Below are positions 26,698-35,429 of a stretch of 64,000 nucleotides of DNA, one piece after another. Under the pieces are notes generated by a model that saw nothing but the letters and a program-made list of their open reading frames with translations, was not told where the DNA came from and did no database searches. Location: NCBI GenBank assembly GCA_018713255.1, contig DVFL01000005.1:1-64000 (forward strand). Direction: 5' to 3'. The position numbers and the translations under genes were made by a program. The stretch comes from Candidatus Cottocaccamicrobium excrementipullorum. GTDB lineage: Bacteria; Bacillota; Clostridia; Lachnospirales; Lachnospiraceae. The first letter of the stretch is position 1. Each line of letters starts with the position of its first letter.

Positions 26698-27567
26698 GTG
26701 ATAGATATGTGGAAAGCAGACAACTGGAAAGACTATGAAGTGATTGACTGCTCCAAGGGAGAAAAATTAGAACGTTGGGGAAATTATCTGCTGATCCGTC
26801 CCGATCCTCAGGTAATCTGGGATACTCCAAAAACCAATCGGGGATGGAGAAAACCTAACGGCCATTATCACCGCAGCTCAAAGGGCGGCGGCCAGTGGGA
26901 ATTTTTCGATCTTCCTGAACAGTGGTCCATTCATTACAAGGATCTAACCTTTCAGCTGAAGCCATTCAGCTTCAAGCACACCGGCCTTTTCCCGGAACAG
27001 GCCGCCAACTGGGACTGGTTCGGAGATAAAATTCAAAAGGCCGGCCGGCCCATTAAAGTCCTCAATCTTTTTGCCTATACAGGAGGCGCCACTCTGGCTG
27101 CCGCTAAAGCAGGCGCATCGGTCACTCATGTAGACGCCTCAAAGGGCATGGTGGGATGGGCCAAAGAAAATGCAAAATCCAGCGGCCTGGAACATGCCCC
27201 TATTCGGTGGATTGTTGACGACTGCGTTAAATTTGTGGAACGGGAAATCCGCCGAGGCAACCATTATGACGCCATAATCATGGACCCTCCCTCTTACGGT
27301 CGGGGGCCAAAAGGGGAAATCTGGAAAATCGAGGACAACATTCATCATCTGGTGAAGTTATGCGCCAGCCTGCTCTCATCAGATCCCCTTTTCTTTCTGA
27401 TTAACTCCTACACCACTGGTTTAGCTCCTTCTGTGCTCTCCTATCTTTTAGGAACAGAGCTTTCCCCAAAATACGGCGGAAAGATATCTGCTGACGAAGT
27501 GGGGCTTCCCGTCTCCTCCAACGGACTCGTCCTTCCTTGCGGAGCTTCCGGACGGTGGGAGGCCTGA
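26698..27567 (+). CDS. Class I SAM-dependent methyltransferase, RlmI/RlmK-like
   Basis: 289 aa. SAM-binding motif I is NLFAYTGGATLAAAKAGA (about 121-138), followed by an acidic residue in THVDAS and the catalytic-site motif DAIIMDPPSYGRG (about 193-205). The D-P-P-x-x-G-R-G pattern is that of 23S rRNA methyltransferases related to RlmI/RlmK. It is shorter than RlmI and has no PUA domain. The GTG start has GAAAGG five bases upstream; an ATG three codons later is too far from it. This lone plus-strand gene is convergent with the sortase operon. rRNA substrate is inferred, not shown. Confidence 0.85.
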   Translation: MIDMWKADNWKDYEVIDCSKGEKLERWGNYLLIRPDPQVIWDTPKTNRGWRKPNGHYHRSSKGGGQWEFFDLPEQWSIHYKDLTFQLKPFSFKHTGLFPEQAANWDWFGDKIQKAGRPIKVLNLFAYTGGATLAAAKAGASVTHVDASKGMVGWAKENAKSSGLEHAPIRWIVDDCVKFVEREIRRGNHYDAIIMDPPSYGRGPKGEIWKIEDNIHHLVKLCASLLSSDPLFFLINSYTTGLAPSVLSYLLGTELSPKYGGKISADEVGLPVSSNGLVLPCGASGRWEA

Positions 27568-27586
27568 ACCTAATCGACAAATTAAT

Positions 27587-27627
27587 GCAGCCGGTCTCTT
27601 GGATCACTTCCATTGAGAACCGGCTGC
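27587..27627. terminator. Hairpin between convergent genes
   Basis: Stem GCAGCCGGT(C)TC with GAGAACCGGCTGC (27587-27598 with 27615-27627) between the methyltransferase and sortase stops. U runs are poor on both sides, so the bidirectional-terminator call is tentative. Confidence 0.45.
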
Positions 27628-27644
27628 TGCGCTGTCTTATCAAA

Positions 27645-28271
27645 TCATTTTATTCCATTCACCTGGCTGCACCTCACCGTTACTCTGGATCTTCCTCCTA
27701 CTGTGCAGGTAAACAACGTTAAATCCCATTCTCCTGCCTCCATTTCTTCAACGGCTGTGCTCTCCAGGATTTCCACCTTCTGAACCACATAGTCATATCG
27801 ATTTCCTTCTGCATCAATCAAAACCACCGGTTCTCCCGGCTCCATTTTTTTCAATCCCCCAAAATGACGTTCATAATTATGTCCGGCAATAATCAAGTTT
27901 CCCTCGGCGGCGCTTCCCTGATAACGGCAAGGCGCAGTCCTAAGCTTTGGATAACTCCATTGGTTCATTACCGGGAGCGTTAAGCCTTGATCAGGGAGCT
28001 CCAAAACTCCCATATAATCATTTCCATCCACAGGAATCACCGCTGTCCAGCTTTCCGATTCTTCTTCCTGTCCAATGGTTTCTTCCTCAGACCCGCTATC
28101 CCTCACAGTCTCCACTTCCCCGGTTTCCATCTGAGCTAAAATTTTCTGTGCGCTCCAGCCGGCCCTCCATCCATCTGCCACGTTGTAGACAGTGAGAGAA
28201 AGAGCTGCCGCAATCAGCAGCAGCCCTCCAATCAACAGGAGAATACTTTTCCCATTTCCTTTATTGCTCAT
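27645..28271 (-). CDS. Sortase, likely anchoring/housekeeping type of the pilus cluster
   Basis: 208 aa. Transmembrane segment near 9-30, an acidic linker (50-75), then a sortase fold: H131 in IIAGHNYERHF, catalytic C189 in LTLFTC, and arginine R196 in RSRVTVRC. There is no C-terminal membrane helix, unlike pilus-polymerising class C enzymes, so it more likely attaches finished pili or the LPQTG protein to the wall. Its first 11 bases overlap the minor pilin gene, and it is last in the operon. Class (B- or D-like) is not settled from sequence reading. Confidence 0.87.
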   Translation of the reverse strand: MSNKGNGKSILLLIGGLLLIAAALSLTVYNVADGWRAGWSAQKILAQMETGEVETVRDSGSEEETIGQEEESESWTAVIPVDGNDYMGVLELPDQGLTLPVMNQWSYPKLRTAPCRYQGSAAEGNLIIAGHNYERHFGGLKKMEPGEPVVLIDAEGNRYDYVVQKVEILESTAVEEMEAGEWDLTLFTCTVGGRSRVTVRCSQVNGIK

Positions 28272-29130
28272 GTCTGGAGCTCCCCCTTTTTCTGCAGACC
28301 ACAGCCGCCAGAATCAGCAGGCATCCTCCGCCTAAAAACAAGGGTACCGGCCACCAGAGCTGACCGGTCTGGGGAAGACGGGCCAGTGGAACCTCCTGCT
28401 CAGGAATCTCGGCTGTCTCCGGAGTTTTCTGTCCGCCTCCAGGAACATTCTGATCAACAATGGTGGTGATCTCCGGCTTGCTGCTTTCCGTTACCTCATC
28501 ACCTCCGGAATCTCCTCCGCCGCCATGATCATGAGAACCGCCGGGTCTTTCCGGTTTCTCAGGTTCTTCCGGTGATGTGGGCTCTTCTGGATTTGTAGGT
28601 TCTTCCGGTTCCGGCGAGGTAGGCTCCTCCGGAGATGTGGGTTCCTCTGGTTCCGTAGGTTCCTCGGGAACAGGAGAATGCTTTACGTCCGCTTTTGTTT
28701 GAATGCCATCTGTCACATTAACCACAAACGCCACAGGCTGATAGGTGATTCCGTTAATCCTGACAGAATCTCCAGTAACCAGATACCATCCTTCTGCCAG
28801 ATGATCAAAAACCGCATCGCCTCTCTCCCCAGTCTGCTGTTTAGCCCACGGGGTCAGCCCCTTTTCCTCAACGATTTTTTCCAGACGAAGAGCCAGTGCC
28901 TGCCACTCTGCATTGTTTTCACAGTCCAATGAAATATCGTATCCAGCAAAGCTCCCTGTAAGCTGCTTATTCTGATCTGCAACCTGGTATAGATAAAACC
29001 GCGCATTGGAATATCCGTAATGCAAAACCAGTCCCCCGCCAGAATCTGCAAATGAAGCCCTCGGATGCAGAAGCGTTATGAGCATACACAAGCAAATTAT
29101 GATTGTGGGTATCCTTCTCCGAATCTTCAT
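28261..29130 (-). CDS. LPXTG-anchored minor (basal) pilin
   Basis: 289 aa from MKIRRRIPTIIICLCML, a signal peptide ending near SFA-DSG. Residues 30-140 resemble the beta domain of FimB/basal pilins (FDHLAEGWYLVTGDS, then a QPVAFVVNV strand). Residues 145-205 are a proline/glutamate/threonine stalk of EEPTSP repeats, then a glycine-histidine patch. The C-terminus is a complete sorting signal: LPQTG, a hydrophobic stretch, then CRKRGSSRHEQ. The ATG overlaps the sortase C stop (ATGA), so translation is coupled. Proline-rich stalks of this kind are typical of wall-proximal pilins. Confidence 0.85.
   Translation of the reverse strand: MKIRRRIPTIIICLCMLITLLHPRASFADSGGGLVLHYGYSNARFYLYQVADQNKQLTGSFAGYDISLDCENNAEWQALALRLEKIVEEKGLTPWAKQQTGERGDAVFDHLAEGWYLVTGDSVRINGITYQPVAFVVNVTDGIQTKADVKHSPVPEEPTEPEEPTSPEEPTSPEPEEPTNPEEPTSPEEPEKPERPGGSHDHGGGGDSGGDEVTESSKPEITTIVDQNVPGGGQKTPETAEIPEQEVPLARLPQTGQLWWPVPLFLGGGCLLILAAVVCRKRGSSRHEQ
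28560..28680 (-). repeat. Proline/glutamate repeat within the minor pilin
   Basis: Imperfect 12-18 base units coding for EEPTSPE or EEPTNPE repeats, a wall-spanning stalk likely to vary in length between strains. Confidence 0.75.
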
Positions 29131-30017
29131 CTTCCATTCCCTTCCTTTTTTTCTGTTTCCATTTTTGTGCTCCGGCTCTCCGTCTTTCTGCGCCTTCTGC
29201 TTCTCCCATAAACTGCTGCTCCTGCTGCGATCGCAACGACTGCACCAGCAACTGCCGGAATCCACCAGCTGGACTCCTGTTCCGCCACCACCGCCGATTC
29301 TTCCTCTTCAGTCTCCGGCGTTGGAATACGGACGCCCCGCACCAAAAGGCGGTGGGTATTTACCCCGTAAGGATAACAAGTATATAAGGTACAATAATCC
29401 TTTCCCCGCTCAATGAGAAGAGGATCCACATCATCCGGCTCTGTAATCAGGACCTGATCCACTTGATAGGTCAAAACTCTATCCAGCACTGTCAAAGAGA
29501 ACACATCTCCCACCTCCAGCTGATCCAGGTCCGTAAACATTTTTGCTTTCACCAGCCCTGTGTGAGCTGTCAGCACACAATGGGTGCTCTCTCCGCCTGT
29601 GGGAAGGGAGGTGCCGATCCACCAGCCCACCCCGGCCTGAAGTGCGGATTCCTCCGTTCCCTGATAAATGGGCAGATGGACGGAAATCTTTTGAATATCA
29701 ATATATCCCATCATGCCAATGCCCATGGGATTCAAGAGTCCGGAAATCTCCTCCATCTCTTCTTCTGATACGGCAAACTGATTTTCCTGCTCCGCCAGCC
29801 GCCGGTTGTAATCCTCAGCAGCCGCCCACATCTCGCTGTAATCCGCCGCTTCTCCCCTTGTCACCTCATTGTACTGAGCCAGCTCCTTCTGAAGCTGCCA
29901 GCGGGTGTACCAGTCTGAGGCCGCGGGATAAAACATAATGCCGAATCCTATGAGGAACAACAGGATAATGCATATGGTAATCCATCTTGGTCTTCGTTTC
30001 ATTGCCTGCTTATTCAA
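29127..30017 (-). CDS. Class C (pilus-polymerising) sortase
   Basis: 296 aa from the TTG at 30015-30017, with GGAG six bases upstream; a later ATG at 30000-30002 is the alternative. N-terminal transmembrane segment (about 10-35), then YIDIQKISVHLPIYQGT, active-site H152 (LTAHTGLVKA), C214 (TLYTCYPYGVNTHRLLVRG) and R223. A C-terminal transmembrane helix (about 250-272) followed by an RRRRK stop-transfer is typical of class C. The DPW/DPF lid motif is not obvious; NPMGIGMMGY occupies that region. It should join the IPHTG pilin to itself and to ancillary pilins. It lies between the major and minor pilin genes, after a long hairpin. Confidence 0.92.
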   Translation of the reverse strand: MNKQAMKRRPRWITICIILLFLIGFGIMFYPAASDWYTRWQLQKELAQYNEVTRGEAADYSEMWAAAEDYNRRLAEQENQFAVSEEEMEEISGLLNPMGIGMMGYIDIQKISVHLPIYQGTEESALQAGVGWWIGTSLPTGGESTHCVLTAHTGLVKAKMFTDLDQLEVGDVFSLTVLDRVLTYQVDQVLITEPDDVDPLLIERGKDYCTLYTCYPYGVNTHRLLVRGVRIPTPETEEEESAVVAEQESSWWIPAVAGAVVAIAAGAAVYGRSRRRRKTESRSTKMETEKKEGNGR

Positions 30018-30081
30018 TCCTTTCTCCAACGGTACGACCCGCCCCACAAGCCTGCTTATGGAGCGGCTCCTGCAGTCGGAG

Positions 30082-30128
30082 GACAACTGCCGGAAAAAGG
30101 GGAGGAATCCCTTTTCCGGCCTGTTGTC
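30082..30128 (-). promoter_or_regulatory. Long hairpin between major pilin and sortase C genes
   Basis: About 21-base imperfect stem: GACAACTGCCGGAAAAAGGGG pairs across AGGAA with TCCCTTTTCCGGCCTGTTGTC. The minus-strand 3' flank has no U run. It would stabilise the pilin mRNA or partly terminate it, giving more pilin than sortase. It also rules out the more upstream possible sortase starts. Confidence 0.7.
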
Positions 30129-30184
30129 ATTTAACTGCCATACATGATCAAGCTGTTATGTAATTGAGCTTGGAGTCAAATCCT

Positions 30185-32548
30185 TTATTTGTTCTCCTTT
30201 TTCCTGCGGGAAACCACAAGAAGGGCGCCGGCGCCGAGCACAATCACTGCACCGGCAATGGTGTACATTCTGGTGCCGGAACCGCCGGTGTGGGGGATAG
30301 GACTGTTGGCGAATTTCACGTCAACTAAATTATCCCTGTCTCCATCAACAGTAATCGCAATCTCCAATGGCCGATCACTCTTAACATAGCCATCTGGAGC
30401 TTTGGTTTCTGTTAGCGTATATTCCCCTTCATCAAGTCCATCAATGCGAATATATCCGTTTTCACCAGACGTTACAGTTGCAATTACACCTCCTGTACTA
30501 TCCTTTAATTCAAATTCAGCGCCAGCCAGTCCTCCATTGGTCACAGAATCATATTTAAAAATATTAATTCCATATGTTCTCACAATTACTACGTCTGGCG
30601 CACTTTCTTCATCTAAATAGCTAACCCATGCTGTATTCAAATAACTTCCGGCTTTTGCATCTGCAGATAGCTCCGCCGTATACGTTACGGTAATTGCCGT
30701 ATTTCCCAGATCGTTTTCTTTAATAATATCGTCATTATACAACGCAATTAAATCCAGTGTAATTTCAAAGGTACATTCATCATCCGGATCCATTTCTACC
30801 TTATAATTATTGTTCGATAATACTTGATCCCCTATTTTTACGACAAAACTATTATCATTCAGTTCCAGTTCCTCATCCATCTCATCATGGAAGGTAAGGA
30901 TATACTCTCCCTCAGCCTCACCTAATGCCTGAGTACTGATTTTTGGATCATCTACAGGATAGTTAATATAATCCAGGAGGTTTTCCGGAACATTGGATTT
31001 CAATTCAAACGTAACTTCTTCTCTTGCTGCAACGCTATCAGATGCGATTTCCGCATCGCCCTGAAGAATCCATTTTTCCAATCCTGGTAAACTGGTCTTA
31101 CTCTCCGCATCTTTTCCATGAGCAGCTTTAAGCTGTGTTAACCCAGTCACAGTTGCCAAACCATCTGAAAAATCTGTGAATTCTACAATATGATTCTCCT
31201 CTTCTGTCTCAGCATGTGCTTCCCAGCGCGTGCCTTGTGAATCATCATACCATCCGTCAATTAAATCTTCACAGTCCGGTTCTCCATCTAAAGCCCAGCC
31301 TTTTCCAACCGTACCAAATGTTAAAGATGGTCCATTTACTCCCTCAGAAACATAAATATCATCACCGCCGGTAATTGCATGATTGTTGTAAATCACTGCA
31401 TCCGCAGGAAGAACGACTGTTGGATCATAATTATCTCCATACCCTACATAAATACCGCCGCCGTAACCATTTAAAGCTCTGTGTGTCACTTCATTTCCTG
31501 TAATTTCAAGTTCTGCCCCATCTGCAACGGTTAAATTTCCCTGCCGTACATAAAGACCTGTATTGTGGTTGTCCATAATACGAAGGCTGCTTGTAGAATC
31601 CACACTAAAATCGAAATTATTATACAGACGTACAGCAGCATAACCATAACTTGCATTGCTTGCATTTCCAGTTACAATAACCTTCGAACCATCTGAAATG
31701 GTTAAATTATCATTTACGGTAATGCCCATGCCTTTATTTCTATTTGTATTCACTTCAGATGATGTAATCTGTAACTCTCCGGCTGAAAGTCCGTGTGCAC
31801 CATTGTCATTAAAGTTAACTACAGAATCTTTAATGATAAAGTGGGAACCATTTGATCCATTTCCTGTACTATTAATTACATCTACCTTGGAGTTCGTAAT
31901 GGTTGCATAAAACGTGCCGGTAAAACCTGAACGATTATGGTCTGAAATAAAGGTGGAATCTTCAATATTTACATTATATCCTCCATTTCCTCCATCCCAC
32001 TCCAATGCATCATTGGCATAATTCTTTATTGTAAGGGTAGAGCCATTTAGCACATTCAGCACATTATTGTCACAGAAATAAATAGCATGAGGGGAATTCG
32101 CAGCGCCAGTTGCATCCATTAACATATTCACATTATCTAAAGTAAGAGAAGCATCCTTGCTGGCACAAATCGTTTGCCAACTCCACTCACTTGTGTAGGG
32201 CGTGGAGCCAATCCCCTTCATCACAACATCGCAGTCTTTAAACGTTAAACCCGCGCCCCACAACGCAATACCATATTGTTCAAACGTGACGGTTGGCTTT
32301 TTTGTATAACCTGGAGCGGCAGCTATCGTAATATTTTTGCTCAGATTCAGCCCATTTGTCGTAGCATCCGCCAATAGTTCAATTGTATCACCTTTGCTTG
32401 CTGCCTTAACTGCCTCATCCAGTGTAGCATACGTGGTATCTCCCACCTTAGCCACATCACCTGCCGCCAACGCCGTCATGGGCAGTATAGCGCAGATCAT
32501 TACTACTGTAAGAATCCACGACAGTATTCTTCGTTTCACACTCTTCAT
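30185..32548 (-). CDS. Major pilin with beta-helix-like module, isopeptide D2 domain and SpaA/Cna-B domain
   Basis: 787 aa from MKSVKRRILSWILTVVM (AGGAG upstream). Signal peptide 1-28 (ends ALAAGD). Residues 30-430 have regular Asn/Gly-rich strands with many DSTF, NVLNGSTLTIKN and GGIYVGYG features, as in right-handed parallel beta-helix (pectate-lyase-like) proteins. Residues 470-660 match the fimbrial isopeptide-forming D2 type (TFELKSNVPENLLDYINYP, then YILTFHDEMDE). Residues 665-745 are a SpaA/Cna-B domain ending in the E-box TLTETKAPDGY. The C-terminus is a sorting signal IPHTG, hydrophobic helix, SRRKKENK. It is called the shaft pilin by position and sorting signal. The beta-helix insertion is unusual for a backbone pilin, and an adhesive role for it is an inference. 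Confidence 0.88.
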   Translation of the reverse strand: MKSVKRRILSWILTVVMICAILPMTALAAGDVAKVGDTTYATLDEAVKAASKGDTIELLADATTNGLNLSKNITIAAAPGYTKKPTVTFEQYGIALWGAGLTFKDCDVVMKGIGSTPYTSEWSWQTICASKDASLTLDNVNMLMDATGAANSPHAIYFCDNNVLNVLNGSTLTIKNYANDALEWDGGNGGYNVNIEDSTFISDHNRSGFTGTFYATITNSKVDVINSTGNGSNGSHFIIKDSVVNFNDNGAHGLSAGELQITSSEVNTNRNKGMGITVNDNLTISDGSKVIVTGNASNASYGYAAVRLYNNFDFSVDSTSSLRIMDNHNTGLYVRQGNLTVADGAELEITGNEVTHRALNGYGGGIYVGYGDNYDPTVVLPADAVIYNNHAITGGDDIYVSEGVNGPSLTFGTVGKGWALDGEPDCEDLIDGWYDDSQGTRWEAHAETEEENHIVEFTDFSDGLATVTGLTQLKAAHGKDAESKTSLPGLEKWILQGDAEIASDSVAAREEVTFELKSNVPENLLDYINYPVDDPKISTQALGEAEGEYILTFHDEMDEELELNDNSFVVKIGDQVLSNNNYKVEMDPDDECTFEITLDLIALYNDDIIKENDLGNTAITVTYTAELSADAKAGSYLNTAWVSYLDEESAPDVVIVRTYGINIFKYDSVTNGGLAGAEFELKDSTGGVIATVTSGENGYIRIDGLDEGEYTLTETKAPDGYVKSDRPLEIAITVDGDRDNLVDVKFANSPIPHTGGSGTRMYTIAGAVIVLGAGALLVVSRRKKENK

Positions 32549-32684
32549 ACTCCTACTCTCCTTTTCTTCTTTGTTTCTTTTCCCCGGCGCTTCCCGCGCC
32601 GATTTTATAGAAATCCCGCCTGACTGCCGGCGCTCTGCTCCAAAACCGCCAGGCGCGTTTTCCTTCCTCATTAACCTTATACGA

Positions 32685-35252
32685 TCAACTACTCTTTTCC
32701 CCTTTTTTTCTCTGCCGGATTTCTCTCTGCCAGAGCCAGGAGGCCAACAGCATCATTCCCATTCCTCCAACAGACAAAAGATCAGTTCCCGGCCCCCCGG
32801 TATTTACCCCGTTAAATGTGGCTGTCCACGCGAATCCGAAAGTGCTTCCCGTCAGTTCTTCCAAGCTGTTCACTTCATAGGTGACAGATTCTCCCCACTC
32901 ATCCGCCTTCTCTGCATGAGCAGAAAGGAGCTTTGGCCGGGCGCTTTCATCGGTGTATTGAAGGACTTCTATCTCTTCAGCGCCTGCTTCTTTCTGTCCC
33001 CGGTTCTTAAACTGGATTTCCACCTTAAAGGGTTCTTTCATCGACTCATATACAGTTTCCTCTGCCGTTCTCCCGGCAATCCCCAGCCGGCAGAACACCA
33101 TCTCCGCAATTGGATCAGACAGCCTCTTTTCTGCAGCGTTCATCAGCTTCCCCCAATCAGACTGGAAACCTTCGCCGACAGATCCTGCCGTCGAAGGACT
33201 GGCTAAAATTTCCGCCTGAAGCTTGGGCTCATGATCCGGGTCTGCCCCATCCCAAAGAGCGGCGGCGCAGCTTTCCGGCAAAGTTACGGTAATTCGAACC
33301 TCCTCGTCTTCATAAGTAAGAAGGTTAGACCCTTTCAGCAGCCCTGATTCCTCTACCGGACCAGAGGTGATCACATACGCAGCCGGCAGCTGCTCCGTTT
33401 CGGTCTGGAGTCTGTTCTGATTTGTAATGCCCCATTCCAGCTCCTCCAGCTGCCCATAGTCCAGATCCACCGCCAAAAGATGAATCCCTGCCTGGCTTCC
33501 GTCCGCTATGATTTCCTCCTGAAGCACTTCCTCATTCTCATCTTCCCAGAAATCATCGCCTGTTCTGCGGATAATCAAGGTACCATCTTCCGCGATTCGC
33601 CGGGAAGCGGTAATCTCCTCTCCCGCCAGATAAGCGGCGGCAGCTCCAGGTCCCTGCCTGATAACCATTTCTGGAAGAATCACGGCAGAGGCTTCTGCTC
33701 CCTCTTCAGTTCCAGCTAATGGCTCCTCAATCACCACCTCAGGTCCTTCTTCTTTATGTTCTGCCAGAGACTGTGAATCAGCGATGAGTTCCGGATAAGC
33801 ATTAATCCATTCTTCAATCACTTTTCCAGATAACCGAACCGTTACCGGACCAATAAGGGGCTTTTCTTCCCCGTCTGCCAAAAGGCGAAAATGAAGGGCG
33901 CTCAAGCTTTGTCCCTCTTCCAGAATCAAGCCGTCTAAAAGCTCCTGCTCCTCCTGGGTAATATCCCCAACTTCCAGCTCCAGTTCCTCCGCCTCAGGGA
34001 AAGAGGAAGCAGGGCCGGTAATCTGAATTTCCATTCCGTCCTTCTGTTCTTCTAAAGTGATCCTTCCCTCACCCGTCACCTCAAACAGGAAACCTTGTTC
34101 CGCTGTAAATTTCTCATTATTCCATCGTCCCACAGCCTTTACCTTGCCGTAATAAATTCCCGGTCTTGCGTCCTGAGCCAACTGGTAGACACAATTAATC
34201 CAGCCAATGTCCTCTGCTTCCTCAGCTTTCCTGGGCCGGAATTTTCGAAATTCCGTTCCGAAAATTTCCACCTGATACTGCACCTTGGCTTCAGCGATTT
34301 CCATCGCTTTTTCCTCATATTTTTCTATGGTTCTCCGATCCTTCTCTTCCCGCTTTGCTTTCTGAGAATTCTCTTCCTTATCCATATCAGAAGGGCTGGC
34401 TGTTTTCTCCGCCTGAGAAGGGGAAGCTGTCTCTTCTTCTGCTGCTTCCGAATCAGAAGCTAACTCTTCCTCCTCCCGCCAATCACTCCAGGAAGGTTCC
34501 GACATCCAGATATTCATCTCCTGGAAAACCCCGGTTTCCACTCCATCGCCGCCGGAAAGCTCAAGATTCACTGCAGGAAGCCCGATACTGTAATAAAACT
34601 TCTGAGAAGAACGGATCTTCCCTTCCTCTCCCTCTCCCGCAAACCGGAAATTAACGGAAGCCTTTGTGGGGCCAAGATCTTCCTCAGTGTAGAATTCAAA
34701 ATAAATCTCCCGCCACTCTCCTGGTTCCAGGCTGATTTCCTTTAATTCTGCCGGATTCTCTTCTTCCTCAGCAAACTCTTCGTCCTCTTCTTTTTCATTT
34801 TCCTCCTCTGCTGCCGCCTCTGTTTTCGTCTCCTCATCTTCAGCAGCATAATAATCAACGAATGCTCCATTTTCCTGAGAGATATAACGGCTGCTGAAGG
34901 TCAAACTGCCTTCTGTAATCAACTGATCCGTATTATTTTTTAAGTAAATCGTCATCACAGAAAGGTTCCCCGGCGCAGTATCATTGTCTTCCGCAATGAC
35001 GTAAATATCCACATCCTGAGTTTTCCCTTTTTTATATTTGGCGTTGCTGGCCGTCGCCCAAAGACTTTCCTTCTGTCTTCCCGCTGATGCAAATGCCCTG
35101 GATGGACCAGACACCAAAGTATTCCAGGAAAACGGTATTTCCAGAATCATAGAAGCAATCAACATGACCGCCGCCAGCCCGCCAAAACGCCGTTTTCTTT
35201 GCCGGCGCAGCTTGTCAGGTTTTTTCCTGCTTCTGGCTCTCCTGCCTTCCAT
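32685..35252 (-). CDS. Large surface protein with an atypical sorting signal, possible pilus tip protein
   Basis: 855 aa, first gene of the pilus operon. A long basic N-terminus precedes a membrane/signal segment at about 24-45. Residues 60-700 are mostly beta, with long Glu-rich stretches (about 150-170 and 275-310). I could not assign a known adhesin domain. The C-terminus looks like a sorting signal: VNTGG-PGTD, about 18 hydrophobic residues, then QREIRQRKKGEKSS. The VNTGG box departs from LPXTG and from the IPHTG/LPQTG of its neighbours. The ATG has GAGGGGG upstream. Upstream, TATAAT at about 35302-35307 has no good -35 box, so an activator may be needed. Confidence 0.75.
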   Translation of the reverse strand: MEGRRARSRKKPDKLRRQRKRRFGGLAAVMLIASMILEIPFSWNTLVSGPSRAFASAGRQKESLWATASNAKYKKGKTQDVDIYVIAEDNDTAPGNLSVMTIYLKNNTDQLITEGSLTFSSRYISQENGAFVDYYAAEDEETKTEAAAEEENEKEEDEEFAEEEENPAELKEISLEPGEWREIYFEFYTEEDLGPTKASVNFRFAGEGEEGKIRSSQKFYYSIGLPAVNLELSGGDGVETGVFQEMNIWMSEPSWSDWREEEELASDSEAAEEETASPSQAEKTASPSDMDKEENSQKAKREEKDRRTIEKYEEKAMEIAEAKVQYQVEIFGTEFRKFRPRKAEEAEDIGWINCVYQLAQDARPGIYYGKVKAVGRWNNEKFTAEQGFLFEVTGEGRITLEEQKDGMEIQITGPASSFPEAEELELEVGDITQEEQELLDGLILEEGQSLSALHFRLLADGEEKPLIGPVTVRLSGKVIEEWINAYPELIADSQSLAEHKEEGPEVVIEEPLAGTEEGAEASAVILPEMVIRQGPGAAAAYLAGEEITASRRIAEDGTLIIRRTGDDFWEDENEEVLQEEIIADGSQAGIHLLAVDLDYGQLEELEWGITNQNRLQTETEQLPAAYVITSGPVEESGLLKGSNLLTYEDEEVRITVTLPESCAAALWDGADPDHEPKLQAEILASPSTAGSVGEGFQSDWGKLMNAAEKRLSDPIAEMVFCRLGIAGRTAEETVYESMKEPFKVEIQFKNRGQKEAGAEEIEVLQYTDESARPKLLSAHAEKADEWGESVTYEVNSLEELTGSTFGFAWTATFNGVNTGGPGTDLLSVGGMGMMLLASWLWQREIRQRKKGEKSS

Positions 35253-35377
35253 GCTTTACCCCCTCTTCCCGATGATCTGTTCTGTTCACATTGTTTAGGC
35301 CATTATATTCCCCTTAGCGTTAGGAAAAGCATTTCATCTGCCAGTCTGACCATTATTTTTATTGTATTTTTTTGCAC

Positions 35378-35422
35378 GCAAAAAAAGCGGGCAAAAAATG
35401 ATTCCACATTTTTTGTCCGCTT
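35378..35422 (-). terminator. Terminator after the acyltransferase gene
   Basis: Sixteen-base stem (35385-35400 with 35407-35422, one mismatch) followed by seven T on the minus strand. It separates the peptidase-acyltransferase operon from the pilus operon. Confidence 0.92.
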
Positions 35423-35429
35423 CAATCCT

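Noticed and set aside
30084-30086. Upstream start for the class C sortase
   Set aside because: It falls inside the long hairpin at 30082-30128 and lacks an RBS; TTG at 30015-30017 with GGAG is better.
32337-33206. Plus-strand 289-aa ORF across the pilin/surface-protein junction
   Set aside because: Overlaps two well-supported minus-strand genes and their RBS; composition is typical of shadow frames.
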